Source: CAYFLR01 sp964343805 (GTDB taxonomy: Bacteria; Bdellovibrionota_B; Oligoflexia; CAYFLR01). Taken from it: 64,000 nucleotides of DNA. The notes beneath the pieces were generated by a model. That model ran no database searches and was not told the origin of the DNA. It saw only the letters and a program-made list of their open reading frames with translations. The stretch is from contig CAYFLR010000012.1 of NCBI GenBank assembly GCA_964343805.1, forward strand, positions 62,001 through 126,000, in the 5' to 3' direction. Shown here piece by piece: positions 37,501 to 44,850 of the stretch (positions within the stretch are counted from its first letter, which is position 1; each line of letters opens with the position of its first letter). The position numbers and the translations under genes were made by a program.

Positions 37501-37935
37501 ATGTTTAAAGTAACTAAAGAAGTGATTTTTTGTGCAGCCCATCGGCTTCCTGATTATCCAGGACCCTGTCAAAATCTCCACGGCCATAATTATCGAGTTT
37601 TACTCACTTTAGCGGGTGAAAGTTTAAATAAAGATAACCTTTTAATGGATTTTAGAGAGATTAAGTTGGCCTGTGGCAAATGGATTGATGAGAACTGGGA
37701 CCATGTTACATTGGTAGCGAAAACAGATGAGGCTCTTTTAAATTTTTGTAAAACCAGTGGAACCAAATACTTTGTTACTGAAGGAGCGCCAACAGCTGAG
37801 TATTTGGCTCACTACTTATATGAGATAACCGCGGGCACCCTGCTTAAGAACATTGGTGATGGAGACCCTAAAGTCGAGGTGCATCAGGTGGTTATTTACG
37901 AAACTCCGACTTGTTGTGCCATCTATCAACCTTAA
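37501..37935 (+). CDS. queD: 6-carboxy-tetrahydropterin synthase (QueD)
   Basis: 144 residues of the 6-pyruvoyl-tetrahydropterin synthase/QueD family, acting early in queuosine biosynthesis. Zinc ligands and active-site residues are present: CAAHRLPDYPGPCQNLHGHN (with the catalytic Cys and HxH), MDFREIK, and EGAPTAEYLAHYLY. It lies 43 bp after hisS. Other queuosine genes are not in the window. Confidence 0.85.
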   Translation: MFKVTKEVIFCAAHRLPDYPGPCQNLHGHNYRVLLTLAGESLNKDNLLMDFREIKLACGKWIDENWDHVTLVAKTDEALLNFCKTSGTKYFVTEGAPTAEYLAHYLYEITAGTLLKNIGDGDPKVEVHQVVIYETPTCCAIYQP

Positions 37936-37953
37936 TACTTTTGGAATTGAATT

Positions 37954-38610
37954 ATGGGATTTGACATTGGGAGAGCGGCCGTATCCATTATTTTGTTTTT
38001 ACTGTGTTTAACTGTTCATGAAGCGGCTCATGCTTTGGTTGCGGCTTGGAAAGGGGACAATACAGCACGAGATATGGGGCGTCTCACTTTGAATCCTTTT
38101 CCTCATATTGATATCTTTGGCACTATTTTGATTCCTTTGGTGGGGATCTTATCTAATTTCCCAATTTTTGGCTGGGCCAAGCCGGTACCGGTGGATCCTC
38201 GTAATTTACAAGACCCTAAGAAAGATATGCTTTGGATCTCTTTAGCGGGTCCTGCTTCTAATTTTATCTTTGCCATTTTATTAACAATCCTGCTTTTTGC
38301 TTACTTTTCTATTTTTAGAAATAGTGCTTTTTCAGCTCATGCTCCCATTCTACATATTATTAAAACCATGGTGCTCATTAATTGTGTGTTGGGTCTTTTT
38401 AACCTAATTCCCATTGCGCCCTTGGATGGCTGGAAGATCTTGGTAGGGGTCTTACCCGTGCGCACTGCTAGCAAATTGGTGGGGTTTGAACAATATGGTT
38501 TTTATGTATTATTGTTTTTAATGATTACTGGACTCTTTCGTTATTTTGCAGTAGTTCCCCATTGGTTAACCAATAAAATGTTTCAAATTGGCTCTTTTGT
38601 ATTCTTTTAA
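37954..38610 (+). CDS. M50-family site-2-type zinc metallopeptidase
   Basis: 218 residues, mostly membrane helices. The zinc motif HExxH is HEAAH at 22-26, and the distal Asp is in NLIPIAPLDGWKIL. FGWAKPVPVDPRNL is the conserved loop of the short M50 group. It cleaves within or near membrane segments; substrate unknown. It sits between queD and scpA with short spacers (18 and 12 bp). Confidence 0.85.
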   Translation: MGFDIGRAAVSIILFLLCLTVHEAAHALVAAWKGDNTARDMGRLTLNPFPHIDIFGTILIPLVGILSNFPIFGWAKPVPVDPRNLQDPKKDMLWISLAGPASNFIFAILLTILLFAYFSIFRNSAFSAHAPILHIIKTMVLINCVLGLFNLIPIAPLDGWKILVGVLPVRTASKLVGFEQYGFYVLLFLMITGLFRYFAVVPHWLTNKMFQIGSFVFF

Positions 38611-38622
38611 TTTGGAGAGTTG

Positions 38623-39345
38623 ATGGACTATGCCGTTAAATGTGAAACTTTTGAAGGTCCTTTAGATCTTCTGCTCTATCTAATCAAAATCAATGAATTG
38701 GATATTTTCAATATTCCTATTCAGATTTTGACGGATCAGTATTTGAGTCATATGGAGACGGTTCGAAATATTAATTTAGCAAATATTGCTGAGTTTCTGC
38801 GGATGTCAGCCACCTTGGTTTTTATAAAATCAAAGATGCTGCTACCTAAGAAAGAAAACACTGAAGATGGTGAAGAAGAAGATGACCCAGTGAAAGATCT
38901 TTCGCGAAGATTACAGGCCTACCAGATGTATAAAGAAGCGGCTGTGGAATTGGAATCCATGCCAAAGCTCGGGGTGGATGTTTTTTTAAGCTCCTTTCCT
39001 GAGCGCATTGAAAGTGAAATAAAAGCAAATATTGAACAGCCCATTGAAGGGACGGTGGATCAACTCACCGCGGCCTTTTGTAGGGTCTTAGCGGAATTAG
39101 AAGAGCGGAAGGTTACCCACCAAATAAAAAGGCAAGAGATCAGCATAGATGAGAAAATGAAGGAAATTTTAGAACAGTGTTTGCTGGCTGAAACCACCTT
39201 CGAACAACTCGCCGCTCTATGTAAGAGCCGCTTTGAAATTGTCATTACATTTTTAGCAATTTTAGAAATGGTAAAAAGGGCGCAGTTAGAGATTTACCAA
39301 AATCAACCTTACTCTCCCCTTTACCTCATTCGTAGAGATAATTAG
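38623..39345 (+). CDS. scpA: Segregation and condensation protein A
   Basis: About 240 residues. The kleisin subunit of the Smc-ScpAB condensin. N-terminal signature VKCETFEGPLDLLLYLIKIN and NIPIQILTDQYL; the C-terminal winged helix is FEQLAALCKSRFEIVITFLA followed by ILEMVKRAQLEI. ATG at 38623 after GGAGAG is chosen over the preceding TTG. scpB follows after 7 bp. An Smc gene is not in the window. Confidence 0.92.
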   Translation: MDYAVKCETFEGPLDLLLYLIKINELDIFNIPIQILTDQYLSHMETVRNINLANIAEFLRMSATLVFIKSKMLLPKKENTEDGEEEDDPVKDLSRRLQAYQMYKEAAVELESMPKLGVDVFLSSFPERIESEIKANIEQPIEGTVDQLTAAFCRVLAELEERKVTHQIKRQEISIDEKMKEILEQCLLAETTFEQLAALCKSRFEIVITFLAILEMVKRAQLEIYQNQPYSPLYLIRRDN

Positions 39346-39352
39346 GTAGTTT

Positions 39353-39949
39353 ATGATCAGTTTAGATGCCATCATTGAATCACTTATTTTCGTTAGTAAG
39401 GTGCCCCTAAGCCAAGCCAAGTTAATCGAGCTTTTGCCTGAATTTGGAAGCAAAGCCGTGCGTGAATCTTTAGTAACCTTATTGACTCGCTATAATTATG
39501 ATCATGAGTTTGGTTTTTATTTAGAACATGTTGCGGGGGGCTATCAGTTTCGCACTAAGGTGAAGCACCAAGAATATATCAATCGTCTGTTCAAACAAAA
39601 ACCCCGAGTATTAGCTCCTGCCGCGGGTGAAGTTCTCTCTATTGTTTCTTATTGTCAGCCTATCACCAAGGCTGAAATTGAACATCTTCGAGGGGCTGAT
39701 GCGGCCTCTCAACTCAAGACACTTATGTCACACAATTTAATAAAAATTGTTGGCAAGAAAGAAGATGTGGGAAGACCCAATCTTTACGGCACAACTAAGA
39801 AGTTTCTAGAGGTCTATGGTCTAGGAAGTATCAAGAAACTTCCCAAACTGAAAGAACTGGCAGAACCTCTGTCTGAAGCGATGCCTTTGCCGGAAGCGAA
39901 ACAACCTCAACCTGTGGATTTAGGCTTTGAAGGAACCCAAGAAAACTAA
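39353..39949 (+). CDS. scpB: Segregation and condensation protein B
   Basis: 198 residues with two winged-helix domains: LDAIIESLIFVSKVPLSQAK at the start and VLSIVSYCQPITKAEIEHLR, RPNLYGTTKKFLEVYGL in the second. It binds ScpA in the condensin complex. The C-terminal 30 residues are Pro/Glu/Gln-rich. The end overlaps the start of the pseudouridine synthase gene by 23 nt, a common neighbour of scpB. Confidence 0.92.
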   Translation: MISLDAIIESLIFVSKVPLSQAKLIELLPEFGSKAVRESLVTLLTRYNYDHEFGFYLEHVAGGYQFRTKVKHQEYINRLFKQKPRVLAPAAGEVLSIVSYCQPITKAEIEHLRGADAASQLKTLMSHNLIKIVGKKEDVGRPNLYGTTKKFLEVYGLGSIKKLPKLKELAEPLSEAMPLPEAKQPQPVDLGFEGTQEN

Positions 39950-40694
39950 CAACAAAATACGTCTGCAAAAATTCCTTTCACAGGCGGGAGTCTCCTCTCG
40001 CAGAGGAGCTGAGGCTTTAATTGCCGAGGGTAAGGTTAAAGTTAACGGGCGGCTCATAAAAGAGCAGGGTGTGAAAATTGATCCTGCTGAAGATCAAGTG
40101 AGTGTGAATGGCAAAAATATTCCCAAGCCTTCTGGGAGTAGGGTTTATATCGCCTTTCATAAACCTAAAAAGAGCATGACTACAGCTCATGATCCAGAAG
40201 GGCGAGTGACGGTTTATGATTTTCTAAAGAGAATCAAAGCCCCGGTTAAAGCGGTAGGACGCCTTGACTATGATACCGAGGGACTCCTATTATTTACCAA
40301 CGATGGGGATCTTCATCATCAAATTTGTCATCCTTCTTTTGTGATAGAAAAAGAGTATGCGGTGCTGGTCAAAGGACGAATCAAAGATGAGCAGATCAAA
40401 ATCATGGATAAGGGCATCAAATTAGAAGATGGTTTTTTTAAACCGAAAAGAGTGGGGCGGTTTAACAGTGTCGATTTAGGTAAAAAGACCCCTGGGACTT
40501 GGCTTCGCATTGTCATCACTGAAGGGAGAAACCGTATCGTGCGTCGATTTTTTGCTGCCTTCGATCAAGAGGTGCTGAGATTGGTTCGCCTAAAAGTCGC
40601 CAATATCCATCTCGAAGGATTGCAGGTGACTAAGTACCGCTTCTTAACTGCTGAAGAGTTGAAAGAATTAAAAAAACTCACCTCCAAAAAATAA
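39927..40694 (+). CDS. RluB/RsuA-family rRNA pseudouridine synthase
   Basis: 255 residues. An N-terminal S4 domain (IRLQKFLSQAGVSSRRGAEA) is followed by the catalytic domain with VGRLDYDTEGLLLFTNDGDL, where Asp is the catalytic residue, and ITEGRNRIVRRFF. It makes pseudouridine in rRNA, probably 23S if RluB. The only sensible start is TTG at 39927, inside scpB; no ATG lies before the S4 domain. Two copies of a palindromic repeat follow the stop. Confidence 0.85.
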   Translation: MKEPKKTNNKIRLQKFLSQAGVSSRRGAEALIAEGKVKVNGRLIKEQGVKIDPAEDQVSVNGKNIPKPSGSRVYIAFHKPKKSMTTAHDPEGRVTVYDFLKRIKAPVKAVGRLDYDTEGLLLFTNDGDLHHQICHPSFVIEKEYAVLVKGRIKDEQIKIMDKGIKLEDGFFKPKRVGRFNSVDLGKKTPGTWLRIVITEGRNRIVRRFFAAFDQEVLRLVRLKVANIHLEGLQVTKYRFLTAEELKELKKLTSKK

Positions 40695-40950
40695 CAAAAT
40701 TAGCAAACGAAAACGGTCATCAGCAAGGCAGCGAGAAAATTTCGGTCAAGACAGTACACACCAAGTACGGATTGGCTGATATTTTAGATAACAATGCAGC
40801 TGATGTTGGTATCAGAATATTTAGTGTTGGCAAACGAAAACGAACATCAGCAAGGCGGCGAGAAAATCACGACCAAGACAGTACACCCAAAGTACGGATT
40901 GGGTGTGATTTTAGAAGCCAACACAGCTGATGTTTGTTTGCGGAAGCCAA
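40695..40950. other. Intergenic stretch filled by two palindromic repeats
   Basis: 256 bp between convergent genes, almost entirely made of repeat copies A and B. No gene or T-tract terminator is seen. Confidence 0.6.
40702..40810 (+). repeat. Palindromic repeat family, copy A
   Basis: About 109 bp. It has GCAAACGAAAACGGTCATCAGC at the left, the shared core GACAGTAC-(7 nt)-GTACGGAT and GCTGATG at the right. The stem arms AAAATTTCGGTCAA and TTGGCTGATATTTT are complementary with a few mismatches. Same orientation as copy B, 15 bp away. It begins 7 bp after the pseudouridine synthase stop. Confidence 0.7.
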
Positions 40951-40951
40951 C
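40826..40951 (+). repeat. Palindromic repeat family, copy B
   Basis: 126 bp, the clearest copy. The termini GTTGGC and GCCAAC are perfect inverted repeats. The next arm AACGAACATCAGC pairs with GCTGATGTTTGTT. Inner arms AAAATCAC/GTGATTTT flank the core GACAGTAC-(7 nt)-GTACGGAT. Its last base is the end of the stop codon of the leftward R3H gene. Confidence 0.75.
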
Positions 40952-41817
40952 TAGTCTTCTTTGGGTCTTCGATAGATAGAGATAGCCCTTTCTTTAGCCT
41001 CTCCATCACTGTAGCTAAAAAAGCCATTCTTAATGACGTATTTATGTTGGAGCCGTCGAAGGTAGCTGTTAACAGGTTCTAACTTAATAAAGGCGAGATC
41101 TTGATCAGATCGAAGTTTATTTAATTTGGTTTTAGCATCTAGAAGAGCATCTGACTCTTGCTGCTTAGTGGATCTGTTGCGATCATCCTTCTTCCAATTA
41201 CGGCGATCATTGCGGCCTTTTTTGTAGGATCGGTCCGAACGTTCATTGCGATCATTGCGATTGTACTTATCATTGGAACGCCTTGGGGGTCTTCCGGGGC
41301 GTCCGCTATGTGAAGCTCTTGGCTCATCATTATAAGAGGGTTGAGGTGTGGTTTTTAAATTTGGATGAGGTGCTTTGACTTCAGCTGCTGGTGTTTTTCG
41401 ATACGCCCATTTGAGGTAGAATAGAGCATAGGGGTAAAAATCATTAAACTGAGTGTTTAAGACGCGTATAAAAACTTTCCACACGTCGGGCATGGGTTCT
41501 TCATCACTAGGGTAAGTGGGGAGCTCTTGGCTATGGTAGTGTAGCAGTGCGGCTTGCATGGTAAAAATAATACGAGCAACGGTAAATATGTGATTAAAAA
41601 TATTCTCATCACTGATTTCTTCTTCTTCCATATTATGTAAGAAGCGGTCTTTAAACTTAAGGCTGTTTGCCATTAAATCATCTTCTAAACTTTCAGTAGC
41701 TGCTGGTATAAAAAGAAAGCTGGCGGATTCTTTGGTTTTGAGGACTTTTATTGTTTGGTAGCATTCAAAGAGAAACTTATCCCTAGCAAAGGGGTTGTTG
41801 GGAGCATTTAATATCAT
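40951..41817 (-). CDS. R3H-domain RNA-binding protein with Arg/Asp/Asn-rich linker
   Basis: 288 residues. The N-terminal 150 residues are helical and not recognised. The middle (about 175-225) is a disordered, very basic stretch (NRNDRNERSDRSYKKGRNDR). The C-terminus (FIKLEPVNSYLRRLQHKYVI, then GEAKERAISIYRRPKED) matches the R3H domain as in Jag/KhpB: Pro-x-Asn-x-x-x-Arg-x-x-x-His and a terminal Gly-x-x-x-Arg. It probably binds RNA or ssDNA. No KH domain is present. It is preceded by a terminator for the gene upstream. Confidence 0.6.
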   Translation of the reverse strand: MILNAPNNPFARDKFLFECYQTIKVLKTKESASFLFIPAATESLEDDLMANSLKFKDRFLHNMEEEEISDENIFNHIFTVARIIFTMQAALLHYHSQELPTYPSDEEPMPDVWKVFIRVLNTQFNDFYPYALFYLKWAYRKTPAAEVKAPHPNLKTTPQPSYNDEPRASHSGRPGRPPRRSNDKYNRNDRNERSDRSYKKGRNDRRNWKKDDRNRSTKQQESDALLDAKTKLNKLRSDQDLAFIKLEPVNSYLRRLQHKYVIKNGFFSYSDGEAKERAISIYRRPKED

Positions 41818-41849
41818 AATTTAAACCATATAAAAGAAATGTAAAAAAT

Positions 41850-41886
41850 ATAAAAAACCCAGATCCTTTTTTTGCAATGTCCGGGT
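41850..41886 (-). terminator. Rho-independent terminator after receiver-CheA gene
   Basis: On the minus strand ACCCGGA and TCTGGGT form a 7-bp stem with a loop of about 16 nt, followed by TTTTTATATTTTTT. It lies 91 bp after the stop of the leftward hybrid kinase gene and before the R3H gene. Confidence 0.55.
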
Positions 41887-41976
41887 CATAAGCTCTGCGG
41901 TGACTTACATATATAATACAATTTTCTTTAAAAAGCTATGGATTATTATAACCTATTATTTACTGGGAAGATAGAC

Positions 41977-44028
41977 TTAAGCCACTAGATTCTGGGCTGA
42001 AATGTTAGGTTCTAAGGTCAGAGCCTGGTTTATCAACTTTTCAGGATCAATCACTAGGCACATTTTTGAATTGTCGAGGAGAGCGGTTCCCTTAAAGTTT
42101 TCAAAGTCGGCTAAAAACTTATCAAAGGGACGAATTACAATTTCAAATTGTCCAATGCATTCATCAATTACAAATCCCGTGACCTCATCATCGCTTTGTA
42201 GAAGTAGAATCAACTCTTCTTCACCAGGATTCACCTGATTCATAGTGTTTTGAATGAGGTTATTTATGTTCCATAGGAAATATACGGACTCTTCATATTT
42301 AATGATGGGCTTTTGTCCTGCTGTTTTAATAGGCTGAGTACCAACATACTTCACAGATTCAATGGGTACGGCATACTGATAGCTCCCAGTTCGAAAGAGG
42401 AGTGAATCCGCAATGAGAACCGATTTTGGTACTGGGAGATGAAGATTAAAGGTGGTTCCGATCCCTTTTTCCGATTGAATTTCAATTTCACCCTTCATTT
42501 CCTCAATGGAGCTTCTTACCATGTCCATTCCCACTCCACGCCCGGAAATATTTGTGACTTCTCGCGCTGTGGATAAGCCTGCTTGGAAAATTAAATCAAA
42601 TACCTGGGAATCTGGAAGACTGTTAATTTCTTGCTCGGTGTAGAGACCATTATTCACCGCTTTTTGACTGATCGCCTGTCTATCTAGACCTTTACCATCA
42701 TCTTGAATGGTAATTAATACCTCTTCGTTAAAGCTTTGAGCGGTTAAGTTGATGGTTCCTTTGGGGTCTTTTCCGGCTTCGATTCTTTCAGGACCTGTTT
42801 CGATTCCATGATCCGCACTGTTTCTCACCATATGCACTAATATTTTATTAAGCACCTGAGTGATGGATTTATCTACTCGCAATTCATCTCCTTGAATATT
42901 TAATATAATATCTTTGGAGGTGGTGTTGCCTAAATCTCTTACAATACGAGGTAAGCTCTTGAATACCGTCTTGAGTTCTATCTTACGAAGTTCAACAATC
43001 TTATTTTGAATTTGACCACTGATTTTCTGCATTCCACCGAAAGATTCATTGAGCATATCCAGATGCTCACTCTCTTCTAATTCATGGACCATCTGCTTCA
43101 GGATATTATCCATCGAGTTTCTAATTACGGTGAGCTCACTACTTAACTCTAAAAACTCATCTAGCAAACGAGCAGGGACAAAGTGCCCTTCCTCTTTTCC
43201 TTTTTTGGCAGCAGTCGGGGACTCGGCCTGTTTTTTCTTGTCTTCTACGATTACTTTTAGCGCTTCTTCGCTTTTCTTTTTTAAATCCTCAACCCAGGAC
43301 TCAACCGGCAGCACTTCAGAGGATTTCTTCTCCATATTATCAATCATCTGAGCTAAACAGTCGTAGCCATAGAGCAGGGTCTGCGAGATAGGATCAATGT
43401 TAGTGAAGCTACGGTTTTTGATATTAGTGAGAAACTCTTCATAAACATGGGCAAAGGACTCAATCTGTTTATAGCCCATAAAACTACTGGTGCCCTTAAT
43501 CGTATGAGCCAACCTGAAAATAGTATCAATGGTATCAGGAGAGTTTGGATTTTGACCAAAAAAGAGGATGTTATCTTCAATCTCTTCAAGATAGGAAATC
43601 GTTTCCTCTAAAAAGGAGTTGTAGAGCTCTTTTTCATCAACCAGAAACTTAACCTGGCGACTGGCATGTTCCTCAATGGTCGTGCACAGATCATCTATAT
43701 CACAGGGTTTTTCGATAAATGCCGAAATATTATAGGTGATAGACTCGATGGCAAGCTCTTTACTTCCATGACCCGTTACCATGATAAATGGGATTTCATC
43801 ATTATCATCCATCATGGCTTGACGGAGGTTGAGACCCGTTTTACCAGGCATGGTGTAATCTGAGATGACTAATATTACTTCGCCTTTGTACTCTTTGAGT
43901 TTCTCCAGAGCTTGATCTACATCCTTGGCCAGTACAGCTTCATAGTCTAAAGATTCTACTGCCTCCTTAAGGAGGTCCAGCATCTCTTTGTCATCTTCTA
44001 CACAGAGTATTTTGTATTTCTCTTCCAT
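41977..44028 (-). CDS. Hybrid receiver-HPt-CheA-type histidine kinase
   Basis: About 683 residues. The domain order is unusual for CheA: an N-terminal receiver (D57 in VISDYTMPGKTG; K in EKPCD), HPt (H175 in LAHTIKGTSSFMG), dimerisation region, HATPase (HMVRNSADHGIETG, DDGKGLD, SGRGVGMDMV) and a C-terminal CheW-like domain. It probably phosphorylates its own receiver or a partner, with the N-terminal receiver as an input or phosphate sink. ATG at 44028 follows AAGGA. A CheW gene is immediately upstream. Confidence 0.85.
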   Translation of the reverse strand: MEEKYKILCVEDDKEMLDLLKEAVESLDYEAVLAKDVDQALEKLKEYKGEVILVISDYTMPGKTGLNLRQAMMDDNDEIPFIMVTGHGSKELAIESITYNISAFIEKPCDIDDLCTTIEEHASRQVKFLVDEKELYNSFLEETISYLEEIEDNILFFGQNPNSPDTIDTIFRLAHTIKGTSSFMGYKQIESFAHVYEEFLTNIKNRSFTNIDPISQTLLYGYDCLAQMIDNMEKKSSEVLPVESWVEDLKKKSEEALKVIVEDKKKQAESPTAAKKGKEEGHFVPARLLDEFLELSSELTVIRNSMDNILKQMVHELEESEHLDMLNESFGGMQKISGQIQNKIVELRKIELKTVFKSLPRIVRDLGNTTSKDIILNIQGDELRVDKSITQVLNKILVHMVRNSADHGIETGPERIEAGKDPKGTINLTAQSFNEEVLITIQDDGKGLDRQAISQKAVNNGLYTEQEINSLPDSQVFDLIFQAGLSTAREVTNISGRGVGMDMVRSSIEEMKGEIEIQSEKGIGTTFNLHLPVPKSVLIADSLLFRTGSYQYAVPIESVKYVGTQPIKTAGQKPIIKYEESVYFLWNINNLIQNTMNQVNPGEEELILLLQSDDEVTGFVIDECIGQFEIVIRPFDKFLADFENFKGTALLDNSKMCLVIDPEKLINQALTLEPNISAQNLVA

Positions 44029-44044
44029 TCTCAAATCCTTTTAA

Positions 44045-44671
44045 CTAGGCACAGATCGCTAAGCTAGGTTTTTCAACGGCCAATATATGGTTATTCTCCA
44101 TCATTTTGTCTAGATCTATGAATATGGTCATAGACCCGTTAATGGTGGCAATCCCTTCTATATAATCGTTTTCCATGGATGTCTCTTCAATTACAGTTTG
44201 ATCAATTTCCTCTTTAGGAAGGGTGATCACAGAGGAAACCTTATCAACTAAAAGCCCAAGTGAGACTTCAGGTAAATCAAGGATGATAATACAATGACGA
44301 TCCATCTCTCCTTCTTTCGGGAGGGTGAACTTACGTGCTAGGTCAATCACTGAAATGACTGTTCCTCTTAAATTAATAATTCCTTTAAAGTAATCTGTGG
44401 TGTTAGGAAGGGGAATAATCTCCCTTTCCATAATGACCTCTTTTACAAAAGCAGTAGCAATGCCAAATCTTTTCTCGCCTAATAGGAACAGCATATACAT
44501 GCCATCAGTGGGAAGTTCCTCTTCTTCAGCCAGCTCAATGATTTCTTTGAGTGCCTCTTCTGAAATTTCCTCTATATTTTCAGTGTCTTCTGATGGGGAA
44601 TCCTGCTTATTCTCTTCATCATCGAGCATATCCCCTGTTTCGGTCACATCAGTTGCCCATACTATGTCCAT
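44045..44671 (-). CDS. cheW: CheW-type coupling protein
   Basis: About 208 residues. The CheW domain starts near residue 62: YMLFLLGEKRFGIATAFVKE, IPLPNTTDYFKGIINLRGTV, GLLVDKVSSVITLPKEEID and IEGIATINGSMTIFIDLDKM. It couples receptors to a CheA kinase. The N-terminal 55 residues are acidic and disordered, longer than usual. AGGAG fits ATG at 44671 (7 nt); ATG at 44677 would be only 1 nt away and ATG at 44704 has no site. It is in one operon with the hybrid kinase 16 bp downstream. Confidence 0.85.
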   Translation of the reverse strand: MDIVWATDVTETGDMLDDEENKQDSPSEDTENIEEISEEALKEIIELAEEEELPTDGMYMLFLLGEKRFGIATAFVKEVIMEREIIPLPNTTDYFKGIINLRGTVISVIDLARKFTLPKEGEMDRHCIIILDLPEVSLGLLVDKVSSVITLPKEEIDQTVIEETSMENDYIEGIATINGSMTIFIDLDKMMENNHILAVEKPSLAICA

Positions 44672-44764
44672 AGTCATACTCCTACATACGAACTCGGTTT
44701 CCATTTCAATCGGCCTTAAAAATCAATTCTCAAGTAAAAAAAATAATGAAATCAAAAAGAGTGC

Positions 44765-44793
44765 TTAACTTCTAATAACTACAAGGGTAAAAT
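44765..44793 (+). promoter_or_regulatory. Candidate promoter for cheA operon
   Basis: TTAACT (44765-44770), a 17-nt spacer and TAAAAT (44788-44793) in the divergent space between cheW and cheA. It lies 57 nt before the cheA ATG. Match by eye. Confidence 0.4.
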
Positions 44794-44850
44794 ATTAATG
44801 AACTTTATTACATTAATGCATATCCCTATAATTTGGAATCGGTGGATCTT

